This document shows positions 20,034 through 30,448 of a DNA stretch of 64,000 nt, in pieces. A program made the position numbers and the translations under genes. The first letter of the stretch is position 1; each line of letters begins with the position of its first letter. Source of the stretch: Alphaproteobacteria bacterium. Lineage in GTDB: Bacteria; Pseudomonadota; Alphaproteobacteria; Rhizobiales; Xanthobacteraceae. Location: NCBI GenBank assembly GCA_037200445.1, contig JBBCGH010000001.1:5468001-5532000 (forward strand). The letters are read 5' to 3'. The notes under the pieces are model-generated. The model was not told the DNA's origin, did not search any database, and was given only the letters and a program-made list of their open reading frames with translations.

Positions 20034-20894
20034 ATGCTCACCATCCTGTTCGACGGTATCGCCTACGGCATGCTGCTGTTCGTGGTGGCGTGCGGACTTG
20101 CGGTCACGCTCGGGCTGATGAACTTCGTCAACCTCGCGCATGGCGCCTTCGCCATGGCGGGCGGCTATATCACCGTCATCCTGGTCAATTGGCTTGGCCT
20201 GCCATTCCTCGCCTCGCTGCCGCTCGCTTTCCTGTTCACTGCAGCGATCGGCCTCGTGCTCGAACGCACACTTTATGTCCATGTCTATACGAGGACTCCG
20301 CTCGAGCAGGTACTGTTCACCATCGGCCTCGTGTTCATGTCGGTTGCCGCCGTCGACTACGTGATGGGATCGCAGCAGCAGTTCGTCTCGATCCCGTCCT
20401 ACCTGCAGGGCCAGATCAACCTGTTCGGCGTCGGCATCGGCCGCTATCGGTTGCTGATCATCGCGGTCTGCGGGCTCCTCACCATTGCGCTCCAATTCTC
20501 GCTCTCCAAGACGCGCTTCGGCTCGCGCCTGCGGGCCGCGGTCGACGATGCGCGCGTCGCGCGCGGCCTTGGCATCAATGTCAACGCGGTCTTCGCCGTG
20601 ACCTTTGCGGTCGGCACCGGTCTTGCCGGCCTCGGCGGCGCGCTCGGCGCGGAAATCCTCGGGCTCGATCCGATCTTCCCGCTCAAGTTCATGATCTACT
20701 TCCTGATCGTTGTGACGGTCGGCGGCACGTCCAGCATCACGGGGCCGTTCATCGCCTCGCTGGTGCTCGGCATCGGCGACGTGGCGGGCAAGTATTACGT
20801 GCCGCAGTTCGGTGCCTTCATCATCTACATCATCATGATCGTGGTGCTGATCTGGCGGCCGCAGGGCCTGTTCTCGCGTGCGGTCGCCAAATGA
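20034..20894 (+). CDS. livH: ABC transporter permease, LivH family
   Basis: Inner-membrane permease of 286 residues with about eight hydrophobic helices. Family marks: GLAVTLGLMNFVNLAHGAFA near the N-terminus, LERTLYVHVYTR, and the cytoplasmic coupling region SRLRAAVDDARVARGLGINV that contacts the ATPases. Its stop overlaps the livM start (ATGA). Confidence 0.92.
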   Translation: MLTILFDGIAYGMLLFVVACGLAVTLGLMNFVNLAHGAFAMAGGYITVILVNWLGLPFLASLPLAFLFTAAIGLVLERTLYVHVYTRTPLEQVLFTIGLVFMSVAAVDYVMGSQQQFVSIPSYLQGQINLFGVGIGRYRLLIIAVCGLLTIALQFSLSKTRFGSRLRAAVDDARVARGLGINVNAVFAVTFAVGTGLAGLGGALGAEILGLDPIFPLKFMIYFLIVVTVGGTSSITGPFIASLVLGIGDVAGKYYVPQFGAFIIYIIMIVVLIWRPQGLFSRAVAK

Positions 20895-22078
20895 GCGTGA
20901 TCGGGCAGCAGGTCGATCTCGGCCCGCTGATCGCGCGGGGACGCGCGAGCTTCGCGCAGCGCGCACGCTGGAGCGTTCCAGAGATCACGTTCTGGCTGAT
21001 CGTCGTCGCGTCGGTGTTTTTACTGCCGAGCAAGCACCTGATCCTGACCGAGATCGCGATCCTCGCGTTGTTCGCGCTCTCGCTCGACCTGATCCTCGGC
21101 TATGCGGGCATCGTGTCGCTCGGACACGCGGCCTTCTTCGGGTTCGGCGCCTATGTGGCGGGCATTCTCGCCAAATACGGGATCGTGAAGGAGCCGGTGC
21201 TGGCGCTGCTCGTTTCCGGGCTTGCCGCCGCGGTCGTCGGCTTTATCACCAGCTTCCTGGTACTGCGCGGCTCGGACCTCACGCGTCTGATGGTCACGCT
21301 CGGCGTCGCCCTGGTCCTGCGCGAGATCGCGAACCGGCTCGACATCACCGGCGGCGCCGACGGCCTGCAGGGCGTCGTGATGGAGCCGGTGCTCGGGCAC
21401 TTCGCCTTCGATATCTTCGGGAAGACCGCCTACATCTACAGCCTGGTCGTGCTGTTCATCCTGTTCGTGCTGGCGCGACGCATCGTCAATTCGCCATTCG
21501 GGCTGTCGCTGCGATCCGTCCACGACAACCCGCTGCGCGCCTCGGCGATCGGCATCCATGTCAACGGCCGGCTCGTCGCGATCTACACGCTGGCGGCAGG
21601 CTACGCGGGCATCGCGGGCGCGCTGCTCACGCAATCGACGCAATTTGCCTCGCTCTCGGTGCTCGACTTCGAGCGCTCCGCCGACGTGATGCTGATGGTG
21701 ATCATCGGTGGTACCGGCTATCTCTACGGCGGGTTGATCGGCGCCATCCTGTTCAAGCTGGTGCAGGACTATCTCGCCAACGTGACGCCGCAATACTGGC
21801 AGTTCTGGCTCGGCCTCGCGCTGGTGATGATGATCATGTTCGGGCGCGTCTACGGCGCGATCATCGCGGCGTTCATTTTCGGCTGGTGCACCGTGCTGAA
21901 GCTGCCGTTCATGCAGAGCATCGTCTTCACGGTCGTTCTCGTGCTGGTGCTCGGCCTCGCGCGGCCGCACGTTCTTTCCTTCACGGCGAAGATCACCGAA
22001 CGCGCCAACGCGCTTCAGCGCAGCGTGAGGGCGCGCTTCGCGCGCAAATCCGGAGAGGCCGATGCCCCCGGTGCTTGA
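20891..22078 (+). CDS. livM: ABC transporter permease, LivM family
   Basis: Inner-membrane permease of 395 residues. The ATG at 20891 is used because it overlaps the livH stop and is followed by a cytoplasmic leader and then the first helix (EITFWLIVVASVFLLPSK). LivM motifs: LSLDLILGYAGIVSLGHAAF, GGADGLQG, and the coupling segment SLRSVHDNPLRASAIGI. The C-terminal part has extra hydrophobic segments (FIFGWCTVLKL, IVFTVVLVLVLGL) and a basic tail, somewhat longer than usual. It overlaps livG by 17 bases. Confidence 0.92.
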   Translation: MSVIGQQVDLGPLIARGRASFAQRARWSVPEITFWLIVVASVFLLPSKHLILTEIAILALFALSLDLILGYAGIVSLGHAAFFGFGAYVAGILAKYGIVKEPVLALLVSGLAAAVVGFITSFLVLRGSDLTRLMVTLGVALVLREIANRLDITGGADGLQGVVMEPVLGHFAFDIFGKTAYIYSLVVLFILFVLARRIVNSPFGLSLRSVHDNPLRASAIGIHVNGRLVAIYTLAAGYAGIAGALLTQSTQFASLSVLDFERSADVMLMVIIGGTGYLYGGLIGAILFKLVQDYLANVTPQYWQFWLGLALVMMIMFGRVYGAIIAAFIFGWCTVLKLPFMQSIVFTVVLVLVLGLARPHVLSFTAKITERANALQRSVRARFARKSGEADAPGA

Positions 22079-22814
22079 GACCAAAGGGCTGGAAAAGACC
22101 TTCGGCGGCATTGTGGCGACCGACAACGTTTCGCTTTCGGTCCAGAGAGGCGCGCGCCACGCCCTGATCGGGCCGAACGGCGCCGGCAAGACCACGCTCA
22201 TCAACCTGTTGACCGGCGTGCTGCGCCCGACCGCGGGGACCATCTTCCTTGAAGGCCGGGAAATCACCGGTCTTGCGCCACACCAGCGCGTCCGGCTCGG
22301 CATCGCGCGGACCTTCCAGATCAACCAGCTCTTCGCCAAGCTTACGCCGCTCGAGACCATCGGGCTGGCGGTCTCCGAGCGCATGGAGCTTGGCCGCCAA
22401 TGGTGGCGGCTCACCGGCTCGAAGGCGATCGTCATCGAGGAGTCGGTCGACATCCTCGCGCGCTTCAATCTCGCCGACGTGATGAACGAGCCGACCGCCA
22501 CGCTGCCTTACGGCAAGCAGCGGCTTCTCGAAATCGCGCTCGCGATCGCCTGCCGGCCGCATGTGCTCCTGCTCGACGAGCCGGCGGCCGGGGTGCCCGA
22601 GGCAGAGCGGCACGGGATTCTCGATGCCGTCGCGGCGCTGCCGAGCGATGTCACGGTGCTGTTGATCGAGCACGACATGGACATCGTGTTCTCATTTGCG
22701 GACCGCATTTCCGTCCTGGTCAACGGCGCGCTGTTCGTCGAGGGCGCGCCCGAAGAGGTCGCCGCCGACCCGCGCGTCAAAGCCGTCTATCTTGGTGAGG
22801 AAGCCCATGCCTGA
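22062..22814 (+). CDS. livG: ABC transporter ATP-binding protein, LivG family
   Basis: ATPase of 250 residues. Walker A GPNGAGKTT, Q-loop IARTFQINQLF, a signature in LPYGKQRLLEIALAI (LSGGQ replaced by LPYGK, common in LivG), Walker B VLLLDEPAAG and the His-loop LLIEHDMDIVFSFADR. It pairs with LivF on the LivHM channel. The start lies within the end of livM. Confidence 0.92.
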   Translation: MPPVLETKGLEKTFGGIVATDNVSLSVQRGARHALIGPNGAGKTTLINLLTGVLRPTAGTIFLEGREITGLAPHQRVRLGIARTFQINQLFAKLTPLETIGLAVSERMELGRQWWRLTGSKAIVIEESVDILARFNLADVMNEPTATLPYGKQRLLEIALAIACRPHVLLLDEPAAGVPEAERHGILDAVAALPSDVTVLLIEHDMDIVFSFADRISVLVNGALFVEGAPEEVAADPRVKAVYLGEEAHA

Positions 22815-23541
22815 GCTCCTCGCCATCGAGAACCTCCGCGCCGGCTACGGCGAGGCGGTCGTGTTGTCGAAGGTCTCGCTTTCGGTCGCCGAAGGCCAGT
22901 CGCTCGCGCTGCTCGGCCGCAACGGAATGGGCAAGACCACGCTGGTCAATTCGATTGTCGGCGTGACGCGCTACTTTGGCGGCACGATCAGGCTCGACGG
23001 GCGCGACATCACGCGGCTGCGCGCGGACCAGCGCGCGCATGCGGGCGTCGGCTGGGTGCCGCAGGAGCGCAACATCTTCAAATCTCTGACCGTCGAGGAA
23101 AACCTCACCGCCGTGGCGCAGCCCGGGCCGTGGACCCCCGCGAAGGTGTTTGCGATGTTTCCCCGGCTCGCGGAGCGGCGCCGAAATCTCGGCAATCAGC
23201 TTTCTGGCGGCGAACAGCAGATGCTCGCGGTCGGGCGCGCGCTGATCCTCAACCCGCGCATCATCCTGCTCGACGAGCCGCTCGAAGGGCTCGCGCCGAT
23301 CATCGTCGAGGAGCTGCTGGCGGCGCTCAAACGCATCATCCAGGAGGAAGGCCTCTCGGCGATCCTGGTCGAGCAGAACGCCAAGAAGATTCTTGGCGTC
23401 ACCGACCGCTGCGCCGTGATCGAGCGCGGCGGCATCGTGCACGAGGCGGAAAGCTCTGCGGTTGCAGCCGACAAGGCCGTGCTGGAGAGGTATCTCGGCG
23501 TAGCCGACAGCGACCGGCTGCGGCGGGGGAAGCGGCACTAA
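22807..23541 (+). CDS. livF: ABC transporter ATP-binding protein, LivF family
   Basis: ATPase of 244 residues. Walker A GRNGMGKTT, GWVPQERNIFKSLTVEENL, signature QLSGGEQQMLAVGRAL, Walker B IILLDEPLEGLAP and switch region VEQNAKKIL. The ATG at 22807 overlaps the end of livG and follows GGTGAGG. The stop overlaps by four bases the end of the convergent dioxygenase gene. Last gene of the transporter operon. Confidence 0.92.
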   Translation: MPELLAIENLRAGYGEAVVLSKVSLSVAEGQSLALLGRNGMGKTTLVNSIVGVTRYFGGTIRLDGRDITRLRADQRAHAGVGWVPQERNIFKSLTVEENLTAVAQPGPWTPAKVFAMFPRLAERRRNLGNQLSGGEQQMLAVGRALILNPRIILLDEPLEGLAPIIVEELLAALKRIIQEEGLSAILVEQNAKKILGVTDRCAVIERGGIVHEAESSAVAADKAVLERYLGVADSDRLRRGKRH

Positions 23542-24560
23542 GCTCGCCGCTTCACTGCCTCCGCCTTCGGCCCCTTCGCGAACAAATATTTCTCCAGCGT
23601 CAGCGGATCGCCCGCCGACGCCTCTCGAACTTTCACATCGGGGAACGGAGAAGGTTCCTGGAACCAGCTGCGCGGTGGCGGTGGTCCCCACAAATTAGTG
23701 TTCCTGCCCGTAAGATCGTAGCGCACTGGCTCATCATCGATGTCGATGGTCTGCACGGGAGGCAATAGCAACTCCACGCGATGCCCGTCCGGATCGCGTA
23801 GATAGACATAGTACGAATGGCCGTGCCCATGGCGGCCGGGGCCATGCTCGAGGTTCTCGCCGAAGCCGAGATTGCCCGCGCAATCGAGTGCCCGCACCAC
23901 GTGGTGCATCTCGGCGACGACAAATCCGACGTGATGGAAGCGCGGCCCCGCGCGGGTCATGAATACGATGTCGTGCGGATTGCCCTTCCGGTGCAGGAAG
24001 GACGCGACGATGCGATCGCCCACACAGTAATAGTCCGACACGCGAAATCCGAGGTCGGCGTAGAAGGCGGCCGTCGAAGCGACATCCGGCACCAGCACCT
24101 GCATGTGGTCGAGCCGCATCGCGGACGCACCCTTGTGCTCATGCGTGCGGGTGTGCTGGCGCTGTTGCGTCTTCATCCGTGCGCAGAATTCGAGCGGCGT
24201 GCCGGCGGCATCGCTCATATGCAGCGTGCGCCCCTGGAACGGCACGTTGACGAATTTCGCTGCAATTCCCTTGGCGTCGAAGTGTGCCTTGGCCCTTTCG
24301 AGATCGTCCTCCTCGAACACACGAAAGCCTATACGCTCACAGGCGGGTTCCTCCTTGGTACGTTTCAGTGTCAGGCAGTGATGCGCACGCTCTTCCACCC
24401 CGCGGAAATGGATCGTGGTGGCGGTTTCGTCGGAGACCTTGAGGCCTATCACTTCGGTGTAGAAGTCGCGCGCCTTCGCGAGGTCGCGCGAGGTCAGCAC
24501 GAGATGGCTCGCGCGCGTGATGTTGAAGGGCGGGTGAAAACTGGTGGGCGGCAGGGTCAT
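23538..24560 (-). CDS. VOC-fold extradiol dioxygenase-like protein (catechol 2,3-dioxygenase/HpaD type)
   Basis: Two-domain vicinal-oxygen-chelate protein of 340 residues. The N-terminal VOC domain (NITRASHLVLTSRDLAKARD, FYTEVIGLKVSD) is joined by a His-rich linker (KTQQRQHTRTHEHKG) to the catalytic domain. There the probable Fe ligands are His in MRLDHMQVLVPDV, His in RFHHVGFVVAEM, and Glu in DPDGHRVELLLPP, with HSYYVYLRDPDGHR as in type I extradiol dioxygenases. It follows ligM by 12 bases and should be co-transcribed, suggesting ring cleavage of a catechol released by O-demethylation. The substrate is unknown. It is unrelated in fold to LigAB. Confidence 0.85.
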   Translation of the reverse strand: MTLPPTSFHPPFNITRASHLVLTSRDLAKARDFYTEVIGLKVSDETATTIHFRGVEERAHHCLTLKRTKEEPACERIGFRVFEEDDLERAKAHFDAKGIAAKFVNVPFQGRTLHMSDAAGTPLEFCARMKTQQRQHTRTHEHKGASAMRLDHMQVLVPDVASTAAFYADLGFRVSDYYCVGDRIVASFLHRKGNPHDIVFMTRAGPRFHHVGFVVAEMHHVVRALDCAGNLGFGENLEHGPGRHGHGHSYYVYLRDPDGHRVELLLPPVQTIDIDDEPVRYDLTGRNTNLWGPPPPRSWFQEPSPFPDVKVREASAGDPLTLEKYLFAKGPKAEAVKRRA

Positions 24561-24572
24561 ACCGCCCAGTAT

Positions 24573-26024
<1,452 letters not shown>

Positions 26025-26122
26025 CTACCATTTCCGGATCGACGGATGAACGGCTGCTTGCAAGTCCCAACGTTCCCACTCAGAAAATCTTCTCTGATGG
26101 GCAACCGCCCAAACCCGAGGAC

Positions 26123-27235
26123 ATGAAATCGATGGCAAGTGCCAAGCCGCCGTTCCGCGCCGACCATGTGGGCAGTATCCTGCGCTCCGCTCCGTTGAAG
26201 GACGCGCGCGCCAAGCGCGAGAAGGGCGACATCACCGCGGCTGAGCTCAAGGCGGTCGAAGACGCCGAGATCAAGAAGATCATCGCCAGGCAGGAGGAGA
26301 TCGGCCTGCAGCTTGCGACCGACGGCGAGTACCGCCGCTCATGGTGGCACTTCGATTTTCTCGAAGGGCTTGGCGGGGTCGAGGGCTACACGGCGGACCA
26401 CGGCATCCAGTTCGCCGGCGTCGAAACCAAGCCGCGCGGCGTACGCGTCACCGGCAAGGTGCATTACAAGCCGCACCCGTTCATCGAGCATTTCAAGTTC
26501 GTGAGAGAGAACACCAAGGTCACGCCCAAGATGACCATTCCGGCGCCGTCGGTGCTGCACTTCCGCGGCGGACGCAAGGGCATCTCGAAAGAGGTCTATC
26601 CGGACCTCGACGCATTCTTCGCGGACCTCGGGCAGGCCTACAAAGACGTCGTGAAGGCGTTCTACGACGCCGGCTGCCGCTATCTGCAGTTCGACGACAC
26701 CGTGTGGGCCTACCTGTGCTCGCAGAAAGAGCTGGAACTCGCGAGGCAGCGGGGCGACGACCCGACGCGGCTGCCGGAGATCTACGCCCAAGTGATCAAT
26801 GCGGCGATCAACGGCCGCCCGTCCGACATGGTGATCACCACCCACGTGTGCCGCGGGAACTTCCGCTCCACCTGGATTTCCGAGGGCGGCTACGAGCCGG
26901 TGGCCGAGGTGATGTTCGGCAAGACCGACTACGACGGCTATTTCCTCGAATACGACACCGAGCGAGCCGGCGGGTTCGAGCCGCTGCGCTTTGTCCCGAA
27001 GGGCAGGAAGCAGGTGGTGCTCGGCCTGATCACCTCGAAGTCCGGTACGCTGGAACAGAAGGGGGACGTGAAAAAGCGCATCGACGAGGCGACCAAATAC
27101 GTCGCCCTCGACCAGCTCTGCCTCTCGCCCCAGTGCGGCTTTGCGTCGACTGAGGAGGGCAACGTGCTCACCGAGGAAGCCCAGTGGGCGAAACTGGGCA
27201 TGATCGTGGACCTGTCACGGGAGGTGTGGGGCTGA
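26123..27235 (+). CDS. MetE C-terminal-domain-like methyltransferase, paralogue 1
   Basis: Protein of 370 residues corresponding to the catalytic C-terminal barrel of cobalamin-independent methionine synthase, with no N-terminal MetE domain (the YxjG/YxjH or epoxyalkane:CoM-transferase size class). N-terminal RADHVGSILRSAPLKDAR aligns with the TIGSFP region of MetE. Zinc ligands are His and Cys in THVCRGNF, Glu in FLEYDTERAGGFE, and Cys in LSPQCGFAST. The acid motif is QFDDTVWAYL. MetE-type enzymes activate a thiol on zinc and accept the methyl of 5-methyl-tetrahydrofolate. It belongs to subgroup A with paralogue 4. An in-frame ATG at 26132 is an alternative start. It is divergent from ligM. 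Confidence 0.82.
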   Translation: MKSMASAKPPFRADHVGSILRSAPLKDARAKREKGDITAAELKAVEDAEIKKIIARQEEIGLQLATDGEYRRSWWHFDFLEGLGGVEGYTADHGIQFAGVETKPRGVRVTGKVHYKPHPFIEHFKFVRENTKVTPKMTIPAPSVLHFRGGRKGISKEVYPDLDAFFADLGQAYKDVVKAFYDAGCRYLQFDDTVWAYLCSQKELELARQRGDDPTRLPEIYAQVINAAINGRPSDMVITTHVCRGNFRSTWISEGGYEPVAEVMFGKTDYDGYFLEYDTERAGGFEPLRFVPKGRKQVVLGLITSKSGTLEQKGDVKKRIDEATKYVALDQLCLSPQCGFASTEEGNVLTEEAQWAKLGMIVDLSREVWG

Positions 27236-27345
27236 CCCCACCTTCCCTTCCGTTCGGGCAAAACCGCTGTTGATTTTCCTCGCCCGGAAAACCACTATCC
27301 GGGCAACGAGATGGCGCACGCGCCCGCAAAGATTGGGAGAGCCCC

Positions 27346-28227
27346 ATGGCCCTGGAAACCGGCGAAAAGTTCACCAAAGAAGTCCTCAAGCGCTACGAGG
27401 ACATCCCGAACCCGCGCCTGCGCGAGGTGATGCAGGCTGCCGTCAAGCACCTGCATGCCTTCGTCAGCGAGGTGAAACCGAACGGCGAGGAGTGGTTCAA
27501 GGCGATCCAGTACCTCACCGCCATCGGCCACAAGTGCGACGACAAGCGCCAGGAATTCATCCTGCTGTCGGACACGCTCGGCGTCTCGATGCTGGTGGAC
27601 GACATCAACAACCGCAGGGTCGCCGGCGCGACCCCCTCGACCGTCGAAGGCCCTTTCCACATTGCGGACTCGCCCGAGATCGCCGACGGCGGCGACATGG
27701 CGAAGGGCGCGCCCGGCATTCCGTGCTTCGTGACCGGCAAGGTCAGAGGCCTCGACGGCAAACCGATCGCGGGCGCGCTGCTCGATCTGTGGCAGACCGA
27801 CGGCGAAGGCCTCTACGAGGAGCAGCGCCGCACCGCCGATCCGTGGATGCGCGGCATCTACCACACGAATGCCGACGGCTCGTTCTGCGTGCGCACTGTC
27901 GCGCCGATCAGCTACTCGATTCCGATGGACGGGCCGGTCGGCAACTTCTTTACGCATACGACCATGAGCCATATCCGCCCCGCGCACATTCATTTCGCGG
28001 TCTCGGCGCCCGGCCACCACTATCTCGTCACGCACCTGTTCCAGAAGGGCGACGAGTACATCAACAACGACGTGGTGTACGGCGTGAAGGAGCCGCTGGT
28101 GGTCGAATTCGTCAAGAAGCCGCCCGGCAAGGCGCCGAACGGGGAGACGATCGACACGCCGTTCTATGAAGTGAAGTACGACTTCGTGATGGAGCAGAAG
28201 CAGGCGCAGCTCGCGGCCGCCGAATAG
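27346..28227 (+). CDS. Intradiol ring-cleavage dioxygenase (hydroxyquinol/catechol 1,2-dioxygenase type)
   Basis: Non-haem Fe(III) dioxygenase of 293 residues. It has the N-terminal helical dimerisation domain of the catechol/hydroxyquinol 1,2-dioxygenase group (YLTAIGHKCDDKRQEFILLS, DTLGVSMLVDDI) and then the beta-sandwich core: TPSTVEGPFHIADSP, DLWQTDGEGLYEEQ (Tyr ligand), SYSIPMDGPVGNFF (second Tyr ligand) and HIRPAHIHFAVSAPGHHYL (two His ligands). It opens a 1,2-diol between the hydroxyls; hydroxyquinol or a methoxylated analogue is the likely substrate. GGGAGAG precedes the ATG. It is inserted between paralogues 1 and 2 of the MetE-like set. Confidence 0.88.
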   Translation: MALETGEKFTKEVLKRYEDIPNPRLREVMQAAVKHLHAFVSEVKPNGEEWFKAIQYLTAIGHKCDDKRQEFILLSDTLGVSMLVDDINNRRVAGATPSTVEGPFHIADSPEIADGGDMAKGAPGIPCFVTGKVRGLDGKPIAGALLDLWQTDGEGLYEEQRRTADPWMRGIYHTNADGSFCVRTVAPISYSIPMDGPVGNFFTHTTMSHIRPAHIHFAVSAPGHHYLVTHLFQKGDEYINNDVVYGVKEPLVVEFVKKPPGKAPNGETIDTPFYEVKYDFVMEQKQAQLAAAE

Positions 28228-28238
28228 TCAATTCTGCT

Positions 28239-29351
28239 GTGTCGCGTACGCGTCCGCCGTTCCGGGCTGACCATGTCGGAAGCCTGCTGCGCCCGGCGGC
28301 GCTGAAGGACGCGCGCGAGAAGCTTAGCCGCGGCGCGCTCGATGAAGCGGCCTCCAAGGACATCGAAGACCGCGAAATCGAGAGGTTGATTGCGAAGCAG
28401 GAAGCGATCGGGCTGAAGTCGGTCACGGATGGCGAGTATCGCCGCGCCTCGTGGCAGACCGATTTCCTCAAGGCGCTTGACGGCATCGAGACGAAACTTG
28501 GTGACCGCAAGATTCGCTTTCAGGGTGGTGTGCAACCCAAGCAATGGGTTTCAACCGTGAAGGAAAAGCTCGGCCGCTACACCGGGCACCCGATGATCGC
28601 CCACTACCGATTTCTGGCGGAGCACACGAAGGCAACGGCCAAGTTCACCATCCCCTCCCCGTCCGCGCTGCATTTCCGGCAGGGGCGCGAGGCGGTTCCT
28701 GAGTCGATCTACCCCGATATGGCGGATTTCTACGGCGACCTCGGCACGCTCTATTCAAAGGTCGTGCGCGACTTCGCGGACGCGGGCTGCCGCTATCTGC
28801 AGCTTGATGAGGTGAACCTCGCCTATTTGTGTGATCCGACTCTGCGCGAGCACATTCATGCGCGAGGCGATGACCCCGAAACATTGCCGTTGACCTACGC
28901 CGGCATGATCAACGCAGCCATCTCGAACATCCCGTCCGACATGACGATCACCATGCATCTGTGCCGCGGGAACTTCCGCTCCACGTTCGTGGCAAGTGGA
29001 GGCTACGACCCGATCGCCGAGATGCTGTTCAACACGATCAATGTGCACGGCTATTTCATGGAGTACGACAGCGAGCGCGCCGGTGGCTTCGCACCGCTGC
29101 GCTTCCTGCCCAAGGGCAAAACCGTCGTGCTCGGGCTTGTCACCTCGAAAACCGGGACGCTCGAGAGCAAGGACACGATCAGGCGGCGCATTGACGAAGC
29201 CGCGAAATTCGCCCCGCTCGATCAGCTGGCGCTCTCGCCGCAATGCGGCTTCGCCTCGACCGAGGAAGGCAATGTGCTTGCCGAAGACGAGCAATGGGCG
29301 AAGCTGCGCATGATCGTGGAGATCGCCGACGAGATATGGGGAAACGCATGA
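28239..29351 (+). CDS. MetE C-terminal-domain-like methyltransferase, paralogue 2
   Basis: Protein of 370 residues, starting at a GTG (28239) 11 bases after the dioxygenase stop; the ribosome site is weak. N-terminus PFRADHVGSLLRPAALKDAR. Zinc site intact: His/Cys in MHLCRGNFRST, Glu in FMEYDSERAGGF, Cys in LSPQCGFAST. The acid motif is QLDEVNLAYL, unlike paralogues 1 and 4 (QFDDT), so it groups with paralogue 3 (subgroup B). It keeps an aromatic/charged patch DGEYRRASWQTDFLKAL where the others have RRSWWH. Its stop overlaps the next start (ATGA). Confidence 0.82.
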   Translation: MSRTRPPFRADHVGSLLRPAALKDAREKLSRGALDEAASKDIEDREIERLIAKQEAIGLKSVTDGEYRRASWQTDFLKALDGIETKLGDRKIRFQGGVQPKQWVSTVKEKLGRYTGHPMIAHYRFLAEHTKATAKFTIPSPSALHFRQGREAVPESIYPDMADFYGDLGTLYSKVVRDFADAGCRYLQLDEVNLAYLCDPTLREHIHARGDDPETLPLTYAGMINAAISNIPSDMTITMHLCRGNFRSTFVASGGYDPIAEMLFNTINVHGYFMEYDSERAGGFAPLRFLPKGKTVVLGLVTSKTGTLESKDTIRRRIDEAAKFAPLDQLALSPQCGFASTEEGNVLAEDEQWAKLRMIVEIADEIWGNA

Positions 29352-30448
29352 AGGGCTTGAAGCCGCCGTTTCGCGCCGAACATGTCGGCAGCCTGCTGCG
29401 GCCGGCCGCGCTGAAGGAGGCGCGCGCGAAGCGCGTCAGGGGCGAGATGTCGGCTGCGGACCTGAAGGCCGTGGAAGACCGCGAGATCGAGCGCGTGATC
29501 AAGAAGCAGGAAGAGGTCGGCCTGCAGGCTGTCACCGACGGCGAATTCCGCCGCTCGTGGTGGCATCTCGATTTCCTCTGGGGCCTCGACGGCGTCGAGC
29601 GGCACGTGATGGATACCGGCGTCGCCTTCGCGGGCGTCAACACGCGCGCCGAGGGCATCATGGTCACCGGCAAGGTTGGATTCACCAGCCACCCGATGGT
29701 CGAGCACTACAAGTTCGTCGCCGCGCACACCAAGGCCATGCCGAAGATCACCATTCCGGCGCCCTCCGCGATCTACGGCCGCCCCACGCCGACGCCGATC
29801 GACAAGGCGACCTACAAAGACCTCGACTCATTCTTCCACGATGTCGGCCAAGCGTATCGCAAGGCGGTGCGCGCCTTCGCCGACGCCGGCTGCCGTTATC
29901 TCCAACTCGACGAAGTGTTCATCGCGATGCTCTGTGACGAGAAATACCGCCAGCAGATGCGCGACCGCGGCGACAATCCGGAAAAGCTCGGCGAGGCCTA
30001 CGGCGACCTGATCAACGTCGCAATGTCGGACATTTCCGCCGATATGACGATCACGATGCACATGTGCCGCGGCAACTACAAATCCACCCACATGGGCGCA
30101 GGCGGCTACGAGGCCGTGCAGGAAATCCTGTTCAACAAGATCAACGTGCACGGCTATTTCATGGAATACGACGACGCGCGCTCCGGCGGCTTCGAACCCT
30201 TACGCATGCTGCCTAAGGGTAAGCAGGTCGTGCTGGGCATCGTCACCACCAAGACCGGCAAGCTCGAAAGCAAGGATGATCTGAAGCGCCGCATCGACGA
30301 GGCCGCGAAGTTTGCGCCACTCGATCAGCTTTGCCTCTCCGGCCAGTGCGGCTTCGCCTCGACCGAGGAAGGCAACGTACTGACCGAAGACGAACAGTGG
30401 GCGAAGCTGCGGCGCATCGTCGAAGTCGCCGAAGAGGTGTGGGGATGA
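29348..30448 (+). CDS. MetE C-terminal-domain-like methyltransferase, paralogue 3
   Basis: Protein of 366 residues; the ATG at 29348 overlaps the previous stop. N-terminus PFRAEHVGSLLRPAALKEAR. Zinc ligands present: His/Cys in MHMCRGNYKST, Glu in FMEYDDARSGGFE, Cys in LSGQCGFAST (Pro of SPQC changed to Gly). The acid motif QLDEVFIAML places it in subgroup B with paralogue 2. A proline-rich stretch (YGRPTPTPIDKATY) replaces the FRxGRxxIS segment of paralogues 1 and 4, suggesting a different substrate pocket. Its stop overlaps the next start. Confidence 0.82.
   Translation: MKGLKPPFRAEHVGSLLRPAALKEARAKRVRGEMSAADLKAVEDREIERVIKKQEEVGLQAVTDGEFRRSWWHLDFLWGLDGVERHVMDTGVAFAGVNTRAEGIMVTGKVGFTSHPMVEHYKFVAAHTKAMPKITIPAPSAIYGRPTPTPIDKATYKDLDSFFHDVGQAYRKAVRAFADAGCRYLQLDEVFIAMLCDEKYRQQMRDRGDNPEKLGEAYGDLINVAMSDISADMTITMHMCRGNYKSTHMGAGGYEAVQEILFNKINVHGYFMEYDDARSGGFEPLRMLPKGKQVVLGIVTTKTGKLESKDDLKRRIDEAAKFAPLDQLCLSGQCGFASTEEGNVLTEDEQWAKLRRIVEVAEEVWG

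Noticed and set aside
20090-20890. Extension of the LivM frame 267 codons upstream
   Set aside because: It overlaps all of livH in another frame with Arg-rich sequence; the ATG at 20891 overlapping the livH stop is the real start.
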